Source: Saccharofermentans sp. (GTDB lineage Bacteria > Bacillota > Clostridia > Saccharofermentanales > Saccharofermentanaceae). From it: a DNA stretch of 64,000 nucleotides. A model generated the notes under the pieces. The model had not been told where the DNA came from, searched no databases, and saw only the letters and a program-made list of their open reading frames with translations. A program made the translations under genes and the position numbers. Shown in pieces: positions 18,106 through 27,984 of the stretch (positions are counted from its first letter, which is position 1; every line of letters starts with the position of its first letter). Where the stretch lies: the NCBI GenBank assembly GCA_024403715.1, contig JAKSRJ010000007.1, positions 1 through 64,000 on the forward strand, given 5' to 3'.

Positions 18106-21100
18106 TTACATACCATCTAAAAGTGAGAATAAATCGATTTGTGATGACTCAGGAACACCCTCAAGCAAACCATATTCCTTAAGTTTTTGAACACCAGCCT
18201 GCCCTAACTTACCACGCTTACTCATCTCCTCGATAGTTTTAAAAGGAGCTTCATCTCTGGCCGCAGTAAAAGCTTCTGCCATTGATGATGAAATCGAATT
18301 GATAGAGTTCAATGGTGGCAAAATCTTACCAGGTCCAACCTTAGTAAAATTAGTAGCATGTGATGTATTTATATCAATTGGCAAGAACTCAATTCCACGA
18401 TGATACATCTCTGCTACAAGCTCACAAATAAAGAACTCATCCTGAGCCTTTTTAGCTGCACTATCTCTGTTATGCATTACCATGCGAAGTTCTTCCATAC
18501 GTCCCTTAAGAACATCCATACCTCTACACATACACTCTGCATCAAATTCTTCACCTCGTACAGTAAAGTACGTACAATAATACTCCTCTGGGTAATAAAC
18601 CTTGAACCAAGCTACACGTAACGTAGAAATAGAATAAGCCGCTGCGTGAGCCTTAGGGAACATGTATTTAATCTTCTTACAAGAATCTATATACCAATCA
18701 GGTACATTCTTCTCTCGCATTAAAGCTTCATGCTCAGCAGATAATCCCTTACCTTTTCTTACCTTCTCCATAATGTCGAAAGAATCCTTATTAGGAAGTC
18801 CCCAATAGATAAGCTGAGTCATGATAGAGTCTCTACAACCAATAACTGAATTTAGGTCACAAATACCATCATTGATTAAATCCTGAGCATTTCCTTTCCA
18901 TACGTCCGTACCATGAGAAAGACCCATCAACTGAACAAGGTCAAAGAACCTTGTAGGTTTTGTCTCCTTAATCATACCTCGAGCCATAGGTGTACCCAAC
19001 TCAGACAAACCAATAGTAGCTGAGCCAGCTTCTGACTCCTCTAATGGGAATCCCATAACTTCTGTTGATTCAAGAAGACTCATGACCTTAGGCTCTGGTA
19101 CAGGAATACTTGTAATTTCAACGCCCGTTAAAAGATGAAGCATTCTAAGGACTGTAGGATCCAAATGTCCAAGAATATCCAATTTCAAAATAGTATCGTG
19201 TAATGAATGGAAATCGAAGTGTGTAGTAATAATTCCACAATTTGTCTTATTAGCAGGATACTGAATTGGAGTAAACTCATATACATCCATTTCCTTAGGA
19301 ATAACAACGATACCTCCTGGGTGCTGAGAAGTTGTTCTCTTAACACCCAAAATACCCTCAGACATATAAATAAGTTGTCCAGTAGTATATGGCAATGCCT
19401 TTTGCTCACAAGCCTTGCGAGCAACCATCATAGCATTCTTATCAGCATACGCACCTACGGTACCAGCACGGAATGTGTGAGTTAAACCGAAGAGATATTC
19501 TACATATTTATGCGCTGAAGACTGGTTCAACGATGAGAAGTTAAGGTCGATATCTGGCTGCTTATCACCGAAGAATCCTAAGAACGTCTCGAAAGGTATA
19601 TCCTGACCATCACGCTTCATCTCTGTACCACATTCAGGACAGTTCATTAATGGTAGGTCATAACCAGAACCATATTCACCCGTGTTATTAAACTGAACAT
19701 AATTACACTTAGGACATCTGTGATGTGGAGGCAAAGGATTAACCTCAGAAATACCACACATCGTAGCAACAAATGAAGATCCAACAGATCCTCTTGAACC
19801 AACAATAAAGCCTTCATTATTAGAGTTCTTTACAAGACGATAAGCGATGTAGTACATAATCGCGAATCCATTACCAATAATTGAGTTAAGCTCTTTTTCT
19901 ATTCTAGCTTTAACTACTTCATCAAGAACTCCATTATGGCGATAGAGCTGATTTGCTCTTGTGTATGTAATATCACGTACATCTGATGCAGCACGAGCAA
20001 TCATTGGAGGATAAGTTCCATCTGGGAACGGCTTAATACCATACTCAATCATATCTGCAATCATATTTGTATTTGTAACGACAGCCTTAAATGCACGCTC
20101 CTCACCAAGGTAAGCGAACTCATCTAGCATCTCATCTGTAGTTCTAAAATACAAATCAGCCTGTTGCTCAGCATCAGCAAAGCCTAAATCCATAAGCATA
20201 AACTTACGATACATACCATCTTCCTTCTCGAGGAAGTGTGAGTCCGTTGTTGCAACCAAAGTCTTATTAAAGCTATCTGCAACATCAGCGAGAAGTACAT
20301 TGATATTAAGAATATCATCCTGATTAAGTCTTACTGGATATGGATCATCCTCACGAGGTACCTGACGAGTCATAAACATATTATTAGTAAGAGGCTGAAT
20401 CTCTACATAATCATAAAGACTCATTGTATCCTTAAACTTCTCATCAGCAATTAACTCATCGAGAGTAGCCTTTGAATTTTTATTACACTTTTTGTACTTA
20501 GTAAGCACCTGACGGTATATTTCACCACGCTCACATGCACCACCAATAATGATGGAGGAACTGAAATACTTAAGCAAACTCTTAGGTGTTCTAGGTCTTC
20601 TATAGTAATAATGAACATGAGATTCAGATACCAATCTATAGAGGTTATATAGACCTGTATTATTTCTTACAAGATAAATGATATGGTAAGCTTCGGCGTT
20701 CTTAGACTTAATCACATCAGTACTGAGATGGCCTACCTTTTCATTTAATACTTCTGGATGAACATTGCCCTGAGCAATTAAGTAATTAATTACAAATGAA
20801 GCGTCCTTATGAGTTAAATCAACTAACTCATTTCCAGTCTTATCATAGTCTTCTGAAGAGTAATCACCTACATACTTTTTTATGTCCTCAATAGAAATAG
20901 CAGGCATCAAGAACTTATGTCTGTAGAACTTATGATCCTCAATATTAAGACCAAAACCAGCGCGTCTAACATAACCTAATGTATTAAAGATATCTTCACC
21001 TGTAACAAATGCATCGCCAATAAATTCAACAAGTTCACCCATTCGGTGATAAGAATCGCATGGATCTCCATTGCCAGAATATATAATATCTTCAACATCA

Positions 21101-22839
21101 GCATAGAAATCAGCTACATGCTCATACTCGATTGAATCTGGTATATATTCAATATCATCATCAGAATATGGAGTCTTAACTTCAGCATGAATGTTAATTG
21201 TATGACGAGGACCATCCTCCACAAATTCTTTCAAAACAGGAAGATTCTCATCGCGTAATTTCTCTGGTATTTCCTCTGGATTCCATAAGGAGGTATCGAT
21301 ATCATGAGATGCAAATTCCTTAGCCTGTTCATCTGTCTCACCTTCACCAACAGGCTTAATTCCCTTATAACCTTTGAGTCTATATTTGGAAGCAGCTATC
21401 TTAGAAAATGTATCTGTACTGTTGTCTGGTCCATCTGCAACAAGTCTAATTGCTACGAATTCACCAATTCCACTTATATGCGCTGGTTCATCAGGATCGT
21501 CCTTAGCAGGTATAAAAGGTAAGTTATAAACAATCGTAGGTCCATCATCTACAAGATAACCTTCACAACCCAAAATAGCTTTGAATTTCTCCTGGCCTTC
21601 TTCTTTACCTTTGTTAATTCCCTTAACAGCTGAATAGGCAGGATAAAAGCCTTGAACAATTCCGTGGTCAGTAATTGCGCATGCGCGATGACCAAAGGAA
21701 TCAGCAAGCTTCATAATAGCTTCTGGATCACTTACAGCATCCTTTTCACTCATTTTAGAGTGGACATGGAGTTCTACACGCTTATAATCAGCTAAGTCTT
21801 TTCTCTTAGGTGGTGGCGTAGCTTCATAAATACCTTCTACTCTAACACCACGTTCATTCTTATCATAATTGGTAGAGACCTGAAAACCTGCGTATCCACC
21901 CTTTTTAAAAGTCTTCTCAAAAATATCTGCTTCCTGAGGCTTTAAAAACATGAGTGCATTAACACCGCCTGTCTTATCAACAATATAAAACTTAGCAATA
22001 ACTGTTGTACCACTTCTAGATAGCGTCAATACATCGGCTATCGTCTGATCTTCAAGGAATTTTACCCTTCCTTCAATATTTACATTACGGTCATAGTCAG
22101 TAAGGTCTTTGATATCAATTTTCTTCGCACCAGCCTGAACACGTCCAACAATAGAATCTGCATTTTTCTTAGGCTGAAACTTTGGCTTGTTTCCTTCAGT
22201 TTGGCTATTTGCCTTTTGTTCTTGAGACTTAGCAACCCAAGAGTTTTTATCAGGAGCCTTCTCAGCATCCTTCTTAGCATCTTCCTTTGCCTTTGCTTTT
22301 TCCTTCTTCTGCTTCTCTTCTTCCTCTAGAATAGCCAAAGTCTGAGCATCAAGACCAAACATAGAATTAGGCATAATAGGTGCTACTGCACCTGTATTAC
22401 CAATTACATCGATTCGAACAGAAATTACACGATCAAAAGCACGCATGACATAATCTCTGATTCTATCCTGAACATTAAATACATTCTGAATTTTTGAACG
22501 AGTTCTAACAACAATAGTCGAATTATCAAAAGATATTTCTGCATCCTCAAAAGAGCAATTCGAGACGTACTCAAATAAGCTCTTACAATTAGGAGCAATT
22601 ATCGAAAAGTCTGCATTACTACCATCTACAAAGCGAAGGTCTATTTTACATTGAGTTGCTTTACTCATTGCACATAAAACTTCGCCTAGTCTATTGTCTA
22701 CGCTTAGCGAATTACATCCACTCGCCAAGATAACAATCATTTTATCTTGACGGTAATAATCTACTTTCTCTACTCTTAACGCATGAAGACCCGCTTCATA
22801 TTCGGGTCCCATATTAAGATGACTAATAATATTCTTCAT
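18106..22839 (-). CDS. polC: DNA polymerase III alpha subunit, PolC type, with degenerate exonuclease domain
   Basis: 1577 residues, longer than the usual 1430-1450. Replicative polymerase of low-GC Gram-positives. Layout: N-terminal domain, a charged Lys/Glu linker (about 165-230), OB fold (about 245-345), PHP domain starting ELHVHSKMSEKDA near 355 with AITDHG near 393, an exonuclease-position insert (about 450-700), PHP continuation SHVHYYYRRPR, a zinc site CPKC...CPECG near 1050, polymerase PDIDLNFS near 1098 and SQHPGG near 1185. In the insert the expected DxETTG is replaced by FVAIRLVADG, the HNxxFD motif by GEDIFNTLGY, and the final H-x4-D by DLTHKD. All exonuclease catalytic positions except the last Asp appear lost. 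Confidence 0.95.
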   Translation of the reverse strand: MKNIISHLNMGPEYEAGLHALRVEKVDYYRQDKMIVILASGCNSLSVDNRLGEVLCAMSKATQCKIDLRFVDGSNADFSIIAPNCKSLFEYVSNCSFEDAEISFDNSTIVVRTRSKIQNVFNVQDRIRDYVMRAFDRVISVRIDVIGNTGAVAPIMPNSMFGLDAQTLAILEEEEKQKKEKAKAKEDAKKDAEKAPDKNSWVAKSQEQKANSQTEGNKPKFQPKKNADSIVGRVQAGAKKIDIKDLTDYDRNVNIEGRVKFLEDQTIADVLTLSRSGTTVIAKFYIVDKTGGVNALMFLKPQEADIFEKTFKKGGYAGFQVSTNYDKNERGVRVEGIYEATPPPKRKDLADYKRVELHVHSKMSEKDAVSDPEAIMKLADSFGHRACAITDHGIVQGFYPAYSAVKGINKGKEEGQEKFKAILGCEGYLVDDGPTIVYNLPFIPAKDDPDEPAHISGIGEFVAIRLVADGPDNSTDTFSKIAASKYRLKGYKGIKPVGEGETDEQAKEFASHDIDTSLWNPEEIPEKLRDENLPVLKEFVEDGPRHTINIHAEVKTPYSDDDIEYIPDSIEYEHVADFYADVEDIIYSGNGDPCDSYHRMGELVEFIGDAFVTGEDIFNTLGYVRRAGFGLNIEDHKFYRHKFLMPAISIEDIKKYVGDYSSEDYDKTGNELVDLTHKDASFVINYLIAQGNVHPEVLNEKVGHLSTDVIKSKNAEAYHIIYLVRNNTGLYNLYRLVSESHVHYYYRRPRTPKSLLKYFSSSIIIGGACERGEIYRQVLTKYKKCNKNSKATLDELIADEKFKDTMSLYDYVEIQPLTNNMFMTRQVPREDDPYPVRLNQDDILNINVLLADVADSFNKTLVATTDSHFLEKEDGMYRKFMLMDLGFADAEQQADLYFRTTDEMLDEFAYLGEERAFKAVVTNTNMIADMIEYGIKPFPDGTYPPMIARAASDVRDITYTRANQLYRHNGVLDEVVKARIEKELNSIIGNGFAIMYYIAYRLVKNSNNEGFIVGSRGSVGSSFVATMCGISEVNPLPPHHRCPKCNYVQFNNTGEYGSGYDLPLMNCPECGTEMKRDGQDIPFETFLGFFGDKQPDIDLNFSSLNQSSAHKYVEYLFGLTHTFRAGTVGAYADKNAMMVARKACEQKALPYTTGQLIYMSEGILGVKRTTSQHPGGIVVIPKEMDVYEFTPIQYPANKTNCGIITTHFDFHSLHDTILKLDILGHLDPTVLRMLHLLTGVEITSIPVPEPKVMSLLESTEVMGFPLEESEAGSATIGLSELGTPMARGMIKETKPTRFFDLVQLMGLSHGTDVWKGNAQDLINDGICDLNSVIGCRDSIMTQLIYWGLPNKDSFDIMEKVRKGKGLSAEHEALMREKNVPDWYIDSCKKIKYMFPKAHAAAYSISTLRVAWFKVYYPEEYYCTYFTVRGEEFDAECMCRGMDVLKGRMEELRMVMHNRDSAAKKAQDEFFICELVAEMYHRGIEFLPIDINTSHATNFTKVGPGKILPPLNSINSISSSMAEAFTAARDEAPFKTIEEMSKRGKLGQAGVQKLKEYGLLEGVPESSQIDLFSLLDGM

Positions 22840-22848
22840 CTATACACC

Positions 22849-23913
22849 TTATAACTTAGACTTATTCTTCTCTTCTCCAAGTTTACGAATCTCTTCAACA
22901 AATTCGTCTACAGCGGTCTCAGCTTTAAGTTTTCTAATTACTTCACCCTTCTCGAAAAGCAGGAATTCATCTTTGCCTCCCGCAAGACCAATATCTGATT
23001 CTCTTGCCTCTCCTGGGCCATTAACAACGCACCCCATCACAGATACCTTCAAATCATATGGAAAATTACGGATTCTATTTTCAATCTCGTTAGCAATATC
23101 AATTAGTGGTACTTCTGTTCGGCCACAAGTTGGACAAGAAACAAAAGTGATTCCATCAGATCTTAAATCCAAAGCTCGCAGAATACTCTTCGCTGCATAT
23201 ACTTCTTCTACTGGATCACCAGTTAAAGAGACACGAATCGTATCTCCTATTCCTTCTGCTAGTAAAGTACCAATTCCAACAGCAGACTTAATTACACCCT
23301 CTCTTACAGTTCCAGCTTCAGTAACACCAACATGTAATGGATAATCACACTGCTGACTAATGCATCTGTATGTGTCTATCGTAAGCTTAGGACTTGAAGA
23401 CTTGATTGAAATTACAATATCATCAAAATCAACGTTCTCTAGAAGCTTTACTGCATCCAAAGCACTCTTTGTCATATTTTCAGCGCATACGCCACCATAT
23501 TCTTCAACTAACTTACGATCAATAGATCCTGAATTAACACCGACTCTTATAGGAAGACCACGTTCCTTACATACATCTGCCACCTGACGTAGCTTATCGT
23601 TACCGCCAATATTGCCAGGATTTATACGAATCTTAGCAGCGCCATTCTTTGCTGCTTCAATTGCTAATCTATAGTCAAAATGAATATCAGCAACAACTGG
23701 AATAGGTGACTTAGATGTTATCTCCTTAAGAGCACTAGCAGCCTCCATATCAGGAACTGTTACTCGCGTAATATCACAACCAGCATCATAAAGGCGAGCT
23801 ATCTGTTCTAGCGTCCCCTTAACATCCTGCGTCTTTGTATTATTCATGGATTGAATCCTTACAGGATTACCTCCACCTAATAAAACTCCACCGACATTAA
23901 TAATTCTGGTCAT
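22849..23913 (-). CDS. ispG: 4-hydroxy-3-methylbut-2-enyl diphosphate synthase (flavodoxin)
   Basis: 354 residues. Penultimate step of the MEP isoprenoid pathway; a 4Fe-4S enzyme. The N-terminal TIM barrel (GNPVRIQSMNNTKTQD, then VADIHFDYRLA) is followed by the C-terminal cluster domain with SCPTCGRTE and VMGCVVNGPGEA, giving the three Cys and the Glu ligand. It starts after GGGAG and lies 10 bp before polC, so it probably heads the polC operon. The 102 bp upstream should hold a promoter, but I see no convincing one. Confidence 0.95.
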   Translation of the reverse strand: MTRIINVGGVLLGGGNPVRIQSMNNTKTQDVKGTLEQIARLYDAGCDITRVTVPDMEAASALKEITSKSPIPVVADIHFDYRLAIEAAKNGAAKIRINPGNIGGNDKLRQVADVCKERGLPIRVGVNSGSIDRKLVEEYGGVCAENMTKSALDAVKLLENVDFDDIVISIKSSSPKLTIDTYRCISQQCDYPLHVGVTEAGTVREGVIKSAVGIGTLLAEGIGDTIRVSLTGDPVEEVYAAKSILRALDLRSDGITFVSCPTCGRTEVPLIDIANEIENRIRNFPYDLKVSVMGCVVNGPGEARESDIGLAGGKDEFLLFEKGEVIRKLKAETAVDEFVEEIRKLGEEKNKSKL

Positions 23914-24015
23914 AAAAAACTCCCACTGTAAGTTAGTAGAATTAGTCTATCACTTATAATGGGATTTTCTTATTACATTTTGTAAAGTTAAACCATAAGT
24001 TCAACTTAAGTCCTA

Positions 24016-25014
24016 TTAATTGGGCGTAATCTCACAAGATATACATATGTTAACGAATTCTCCTTCAGATGCATTAATAATTCCATTAATTAAATCGCGA
24101 CGAGATGTACCATTACCTAGAGCCGCCAAATTATTAGTCCTTCCATCAGTATCAGGAGCACGATTAAGGATTCCGTTATAAACAGCATCAACAAAGAATT
24201 CATCAGAAATATTTCTATTTTGAAATTCATCACTATTGATTACACTATTAATAAATGCAGCTCCAGTAATGCTATGACTATTAAGAGCGTTCGTTGTATT
24301 AACAAGGGTGTTGTACTCAGGATATCTACCTAAGAAATTTACATACACTCTATTAATGAACTCAACTATATCAAAATTACATTCGTTATCAGTAATTCTA
24401 TCTCCAGTTTCAATATTAAAATGTGTTGTAGCTACACCCGTTGTAGTCTCTCCATTACCAGAGATAATCATTGTTGCTTCACCAATAGTGACATTATTCT
24501 CGTAAGAGACATAATAATCCACGCCTTCAATCAACTCTTCATCTCCATTTTGAAGTGTTAATGATAAAGTAATTGGATTACCTGTATAAGTAAATGTTCC
24601 CAATTCAGGAATACTTTGATTAGAGAAATCATATTCATAGAATCGAGACTCATCCGGCTCATCAACTACAGTGCTAGCTGTTGTAGTTCGAGGAGTTGTT
24701 AACGCTGGAATTGGATGTGGTTTTGCTTTACCTATGACACCATTCTGATACAAATTAAAAACTAAAACCAACGGAACAATGAGCATAGCCGATGTAATAG
24801 AAAGAACTAGTGGTAAATAGTTGACAACTGGCTTAGTAGGTTTTTTTATATTAACAGAAGATGGTATCGGTTCAGCTACAGGAGATTTTGATCTAATATT
24901 ATGAGCTTTAGGCGCATCTACTGCTTCAGATATAATAGCGTTACCACACTTTCTACAATATGATGCCCTACCTCCATTTGTTGCTTTACAAGTATTACAA
25001 GTCTTTATCTTCAT
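24016..25014 (-). CDS. Zinc-ribbon, single-pass membrane protein with C-terminal DUF4214 domain
   Basis: 332 residues from the ATG at 25014, which has GAGGTG six bases upstream (a GTG at 25023 is possible). The N-terminus has a zinc ribbon of two CxxC pairs (CNTC, CRKC). A transmembrane helix lies at about 65-90 (LVLSITSAMLIVPLVLVFNL). Outside comes a beta domain of the EGVDYYVSYENN type, like Ig-like or adhesion modules. The last 100 residues match DUF4214, with FINRVYVNFLGRYPE and LNRAPDTDGRTNN. The zinc ribbon should be cytosolic and DUF4214 extracellular. The FHA membrane protein ends 10 bp before it, so the two may work together. Function unknown. Confidence 0.75.
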   Translation of the reverse strand: MKIKTCNTCKATNGGRASYCRKCGNAIISEAVDAPKAHNIRSKSPVAEPIPSSVNIKKPTKPVVNYLPLVLSITSAMLIVPLVLVFNLYQNGVIGKAKPHPIPALTTPRTTTASTVVDEPDESRFYEYDFSNQSIPELGTFTYTGNPITLSLTLQNGDEELIEGVDYYVSYENNVTIGEATMIISGNGETTTGVATTHFNIETGDRITDNECNFDIVEFINRVYVNFLGRYPEYNTLVNTTNALNSHSITGAAFINSVINSDEFQNRNISDEFFVDAVYNGILNRAPDTDGRTNNLAALGNGTSRRDLINGIINASEGEFVNICISCEITPN

Positions 25015-25024
25015 CTCTATCACC

Positions 25025-25555
25025 TCAACCTAAATCAAGTGTCATCATGAAAGAGACTTTTCCGAATTGAACAAGTCCATTTTTAATCTCAATAGTAGAT
25101 TCTGGAGCAATTAATTCACCATCGTAAGTAGTTCCCGACTTAGATCCTAAATCATTAAGGTAGTATTTACCGCCTTTATACAGAATCTTGCAATGCATAT
25201 CTGCAACTGAATCATTATCAATATGTAGATTACATCTTGGATTACTACCTATAGTCAGAGTGTCATTCATAGGAACATCAAAGCATGAGCCAGTAGTAGA
25301 CATAAAAAGAACACATCTTTCATATGACTTAAGATTAGTCTTTGTCTGCTCTTCTATAGATTTTTTAGATACCTTAATAGACTCGGCCTGCTCAAATTCG
25401 CTCATGGCCTTATTATACTTTTTCATTGCAGCATCATATTTAAGCTTATCTTTTCTATTAACCTTAATAAAAAAGAAGAAAAACACTGTAGCAAGAACCA
25501 ATAGTACAATTGCTGTACCGAATACTGGACCTGGCTGCATATAAGCATCTAACAT
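25025..25555 (-). CDS. Membrane-anchored FHA-domain protein
   Basis: 176 residues. An N-terminal transmembrane helix at about 12-31 (a run ending FFFFFI) is followed by a Lys/Glu-rich coiled segment (about 35-70), then an FHA domain (about 85-175). FHA domains bind phosphothreonine. The core is recognisable: DTLTIGSNPRCNLHI, MHCKILYKGGKYYLND, LGSKSGTTYDG. The usual IGR is IGS and the usual vSRxH is VADMH, so phosphopeptide binding may be altered. A PASTA kinase lies downstream in the same direction. Ribosome site AAGGAG, slightly far from the ATG. Confidence 0.82.
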   Translation of the reverse strand: MLDAYMQPGPVFGTAIVLLVLATVFFFFFIKVNRKDKLKYDAAMKKYNKAMSEFEQAESIKVSKKSIEEQTKTNLKSYERCVLFMSTTGSCFDVPMNDTLTIGSNPRCNLHIDNDSVADMHCKILYKGGKYYLNDLGSKSGTTYDGELIAPESTIEIKNGLVQFGKVSFMMTLDLG

Positions 25556-25582
25556 AGAATAATAATCTCCTTATGAAGTAAA

Positions 25583-26812
25583 TTATACCACCTGATAGAT
25601 GAAGAATTTAAGATAAAATGTTTCTGGGACATTCAAAAGAATAGGATGATCAGGAGCTTGTGTTCTCTTCTCAATCTGCCTTAGTGTTCTACCTGCATCA
25701 TATGCTGCACTCTTTATCATTTTTTCAAAGATATCTTCTTTCATAAAATGTGAGCAGGAGCATGTAGCAAGATATCCTCCTCTAGGAAGCATCTTCATTG
25801 CCTTAAGATTAATCTCCTTATATCCACGTTCTGCTGAATTAACTGTATCTCTAGACTTAGTAAACGCAGGAGGATCTAAGATAATATAATCAAAGTCTCT
25901 TCTCTTAGATTCTGAAAGTTCAGTCAGATAATCAAATACATCTGCACAAACATAATCAATATTATTTTCCAAACCATTACGTCTAGCATTTTCCTGAGCC
26001 ATTTTAATAGCGGAATCAGATATATCAACACTTACTACCTTCTTAGCACCAGCCATAGCAGCATTAAGGCCAAAAGAACCTGTATGTGTAAAGCAATCTA
26101 ATACTGTTTTACCCTGAGCAATTCTTGCAGCAGCTGCACGGTTATACTTCTGATCAAGGAAAAAACCAGTCTTCTGTCCATTCTCAACATCAACGAGATA
26201 CTTTATACCATTCTCAACAATTTCAATCTCAGGAGAAATAGGATTACTAATATCATCAAATCCATACCACCCCTTATATAGCTCAAGACCTTCCTTTTGT
26301 CTTAAAGCTATCTCATTACGCTCATAAATACCACGAATATTGATACCTTCAACAGCGAAAGCTTCCCTTAAGGCTCTGTAAATTACTGGTCGAAGCATCT
26401 CCATACCAAGAGATGCAACCTCAACAGATAATAAATCTTCATATCTGTCGACAGTTAAGCCAGGCATCATATCCGCTTCACCATGAATAATTCGACAGCA
26501 ATTAAAGTCTTTACCAGGCATTACAGTTTTACGGTAATTAATAGCATAAGCTATTCTTCTCTTCCAAAAGTCGTAATCAAACTTGTCATTACTATTTCGA
26601 GAAATAACTCTAATAGCAATCTTAGAATTAGAATTATAAAAACCTGTTCCCTGCCAGGAATTACCAGCAAATACATCTACTAAGGAGCCATCTTCTGGGG
26701 TACTACTTAAATCAATAATCTCATCAACATATACCCATGGATGACCACTCTTAAGAGCCTTCTCAGCCTTGGATGTAATACTAGCCTTAATGTAATTTCT
26801 CTCTATTTTCAT
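25583..26812 (-). CDS. Class I SAM-dependent rRNA methyltransferase (RlmI/RlmK-like)
   Basis: 409 residues. An N-terminal PUA domain (about 1-80: KAEKALKSGHPWVYVDEI), a central EEHEE-type region and a C-terminal Rossmann methyltransferase with DCFTHTGSFGLNAA (SAM site) and the NPPY-like DPPAFTKS. This architecture is that of 23S rRNA m5C methyltransferases of the RlmI family; the exact target base cannot be read from sequence. It starts 2 bp after the nitroreductase stop with no visible ribosome site, suggesting coupling. Confidence 0.88.
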   Translation of the reverse strand: MKIERNYIKASITSKAEKALKSGHPWVYVDEIIDLSSTPEDGSLVDVFAGNSWQGTGFYNSNSKIAIRVISRNSNDKFDYDFWKRRIAYAINYRKTVMPGKDFNCCRIIHGEADMMPGLTVDRYEDLLSVEVASLGMEMLRPVIYRALREAFAVEGINIRGIYERNEIALRQKEGLELYKGWYGFDDISNPISPEIEIVENGIKYLVDVENGQKTGFFLDQKYNRAAAARIAQGKTVLDCFTHTGSFGLNAAMAGAKKVVSVDISDSAIKMAQENARRNGLENNIDYVCADVFDYLTELSESKRRDFDYIILDPPAFTKSRDTVNSAERGYKEINLKAMKMLPRGGYLATCSCSHFMKEDIFEKMIKSAAYDAGRTLRQIEKRTQAPDHPILLNVPETFYLKFFIYQVV

Positions 26813-26814
26813 AA

Positions 26815-27324
26815 TTATAAATAACTAACAGTTGCATCAATATCCTTACGCATAGTATGTCTATCGCAAGGCTCATCATTTGGATATCCAAGTGGCATCA
26901 AAAGCACAGACTTCTGATTAGCCGGTAAATTAAAAGCTTCATCACAAACAGCATTTGGATATGCATTAACCCAGCAAGTAGCAAGTCCCAAACTTGTTGC
27001 CTCAAGCATCATGTGTGTAGCCACAATAGAAACATCTTCTACTCCAGAATGAATGCCCTCTTGACGCACATTCTTCCAGTCTTCATCTGTGTCATATGCA
27101 AAAATTAAAACAATAGGAGCATTAAAAGCACATGGAGTAATCTCACGAATCTTTTTTAGATTCTCTTCAGACTTAATTACATAGATTCTTTGTGGCTGAA
27201 GGTTCTTTGCTGTTGGAGCTAAATTGCCAGCTTCCAAAATTTTATTAAGAACTTCTTCGCTAATCGAAGTGTCTTTATAATCTCTACAAGAGTATCTTGA
27301 CTTAGCCAAATCCAAAAATTCCAT
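26815..27324 (-). CDS. Nitroreductase family FMN oxidoreductase
   Basis: 169 residues, at the short end of the family. The FMN-binding N-terminal motif is SRYSCRDYKD at about 9-18. Next come the APTAKNLQPQR segment and, near the end, LATCWVNAYPN and LMPLGYPND, the usual flavin-site and C-terminal signatures. Reduces nitro, quinone or flavin substrates with NAD(P)H; the substrate is not predictable. Its ribosome site (AAGGAGAGACAT) starts right after the rplT terminator, so it may be expressed by read-through. Confidence 0.88.
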   Translation of the reverse strand: MEFLDLAKSRYSCRDYKDTSISEEVLNKILEAGNLAPTAKNLQPQRIYVIKSEENLKKIREITPCAFNAPIVLIFAYDTDEDWKNVRQEGIHSGVEDVSIVATHMMLEATSLGLATCWVNAYPNAVCDEAFNLPANQKSVLLMPLGYPNDEPCDRHTMRKDIDATVSYL

Positions 27325-27338
27325 ATGTCTCTCCTTAT

Positions 27339-27366
27339 GAAAACAGCACCCGGTAAAGGGTGCTGT
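27339..27366 (-). terminator. Intrinsic terminator of the infC-rpmI-rplT operon
   Basis: ACAGCACCC (27343-27351) pairs perfectly with GGGTGCTGT (27358-27366) with a 6-nt loop, followed on the minus strand by TTTTCAT. The T run is short, so some read-through into the nitroreductase gene is likely. Confidence 0.75.
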
Positions 27367-27389
27367 AAATAATTCAATTCAAGTATTGA

Positions 27390-27743
27390 TTAAAGAGCAG
27401 CCTTTGCCTTCTCAACCAATGCTGTGAAGCCCTTAGGATCTGTGATAGCAATATCAGAAAGAACCTTTCTATCGAGCTCGATACCAGCCTTCTTAAGGCC
27501 GTTCATGAATCTGCTGTAAGACATACCGTTCAAACGGCAACCAGCGTTGATACGAGCAATCCAGAGCTTTCTGAAATCTCTCTTCTTCTGTCTTCTGTCT
27601 CTGTATGCATAGTTACCAGACTTAAGTACAGCCTGATTAGCTACCTTGAAGAGCTTGCTCTTCTTACCGAAATAACCCTTAGCCTGCTTTAAAATCTTAT
27701 TGTGGCGAGCTCTTGTACGAACTCCTCTTTTAACTCTAGACAT
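27390..27743 (-). CDS. rplT: 50S ribosomal protein L20
   Basis: 117 residues, full length. Highly basic N-terminal half ([20 protein letters not shown]) and a conserved globular end. Needed early in 50S assembly. It is the last gene of infC-rpmI-rplT. In Bacillota L20 also represses this operon by binding its leader, and a matching attenuator is visible at 28516-28640. Confidence 0.98.
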   Translation of the reverse strand: MSRVKRGVRTRARHNKILKQAKGYFGKKSKLFKVANQAVLKSGNYAYRDRRQKKRDFRKLWIARINAGCRLNGMSYSRFMNGLKKAGIELDRKVLSDIAITDPKGFTALVEKAKAAL

Positions 27744-27763
27744 TTAACTTTCCTCCATTCCTA

Positions 27764-27961
27764 TTACATGTAAGGGATCATCTTACGAATAATCTTTGTG
27801 TTCTGATCAGAAGCCAAGATATTGTGACGCAAGTGTCTCATTCTCTTTGTAGGTCTCTTACTGAGGATGTGACGGCGGAAAGCCTGTGCTCTCAAAACCT
27901 TTCCGGTTCCTGTAACCTTGAATCTCTTCTTAGATGAACTGTGTGTCTTCTGCTTAGGCAT
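27764..27961 (-). CDS. rpmI: 50S ribosomal protein L35
   Basis: 65 residues. Typical start [20 protein letters not shown] and a basic C-terminus. It lies between infC and rplT with about 20 bp on each side, the invariant arrangement. Confidence 0.98.
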   Translation of the reverse strand: MPKQKTHSSSKKRFKVTGTGKVLRAQAFRRHILSKRPTKRMRHLRHNILASDQNTKIIRKMIPYM

Positions 27962-27984
27962 TAATATGTCCTCCCATCTATAAA

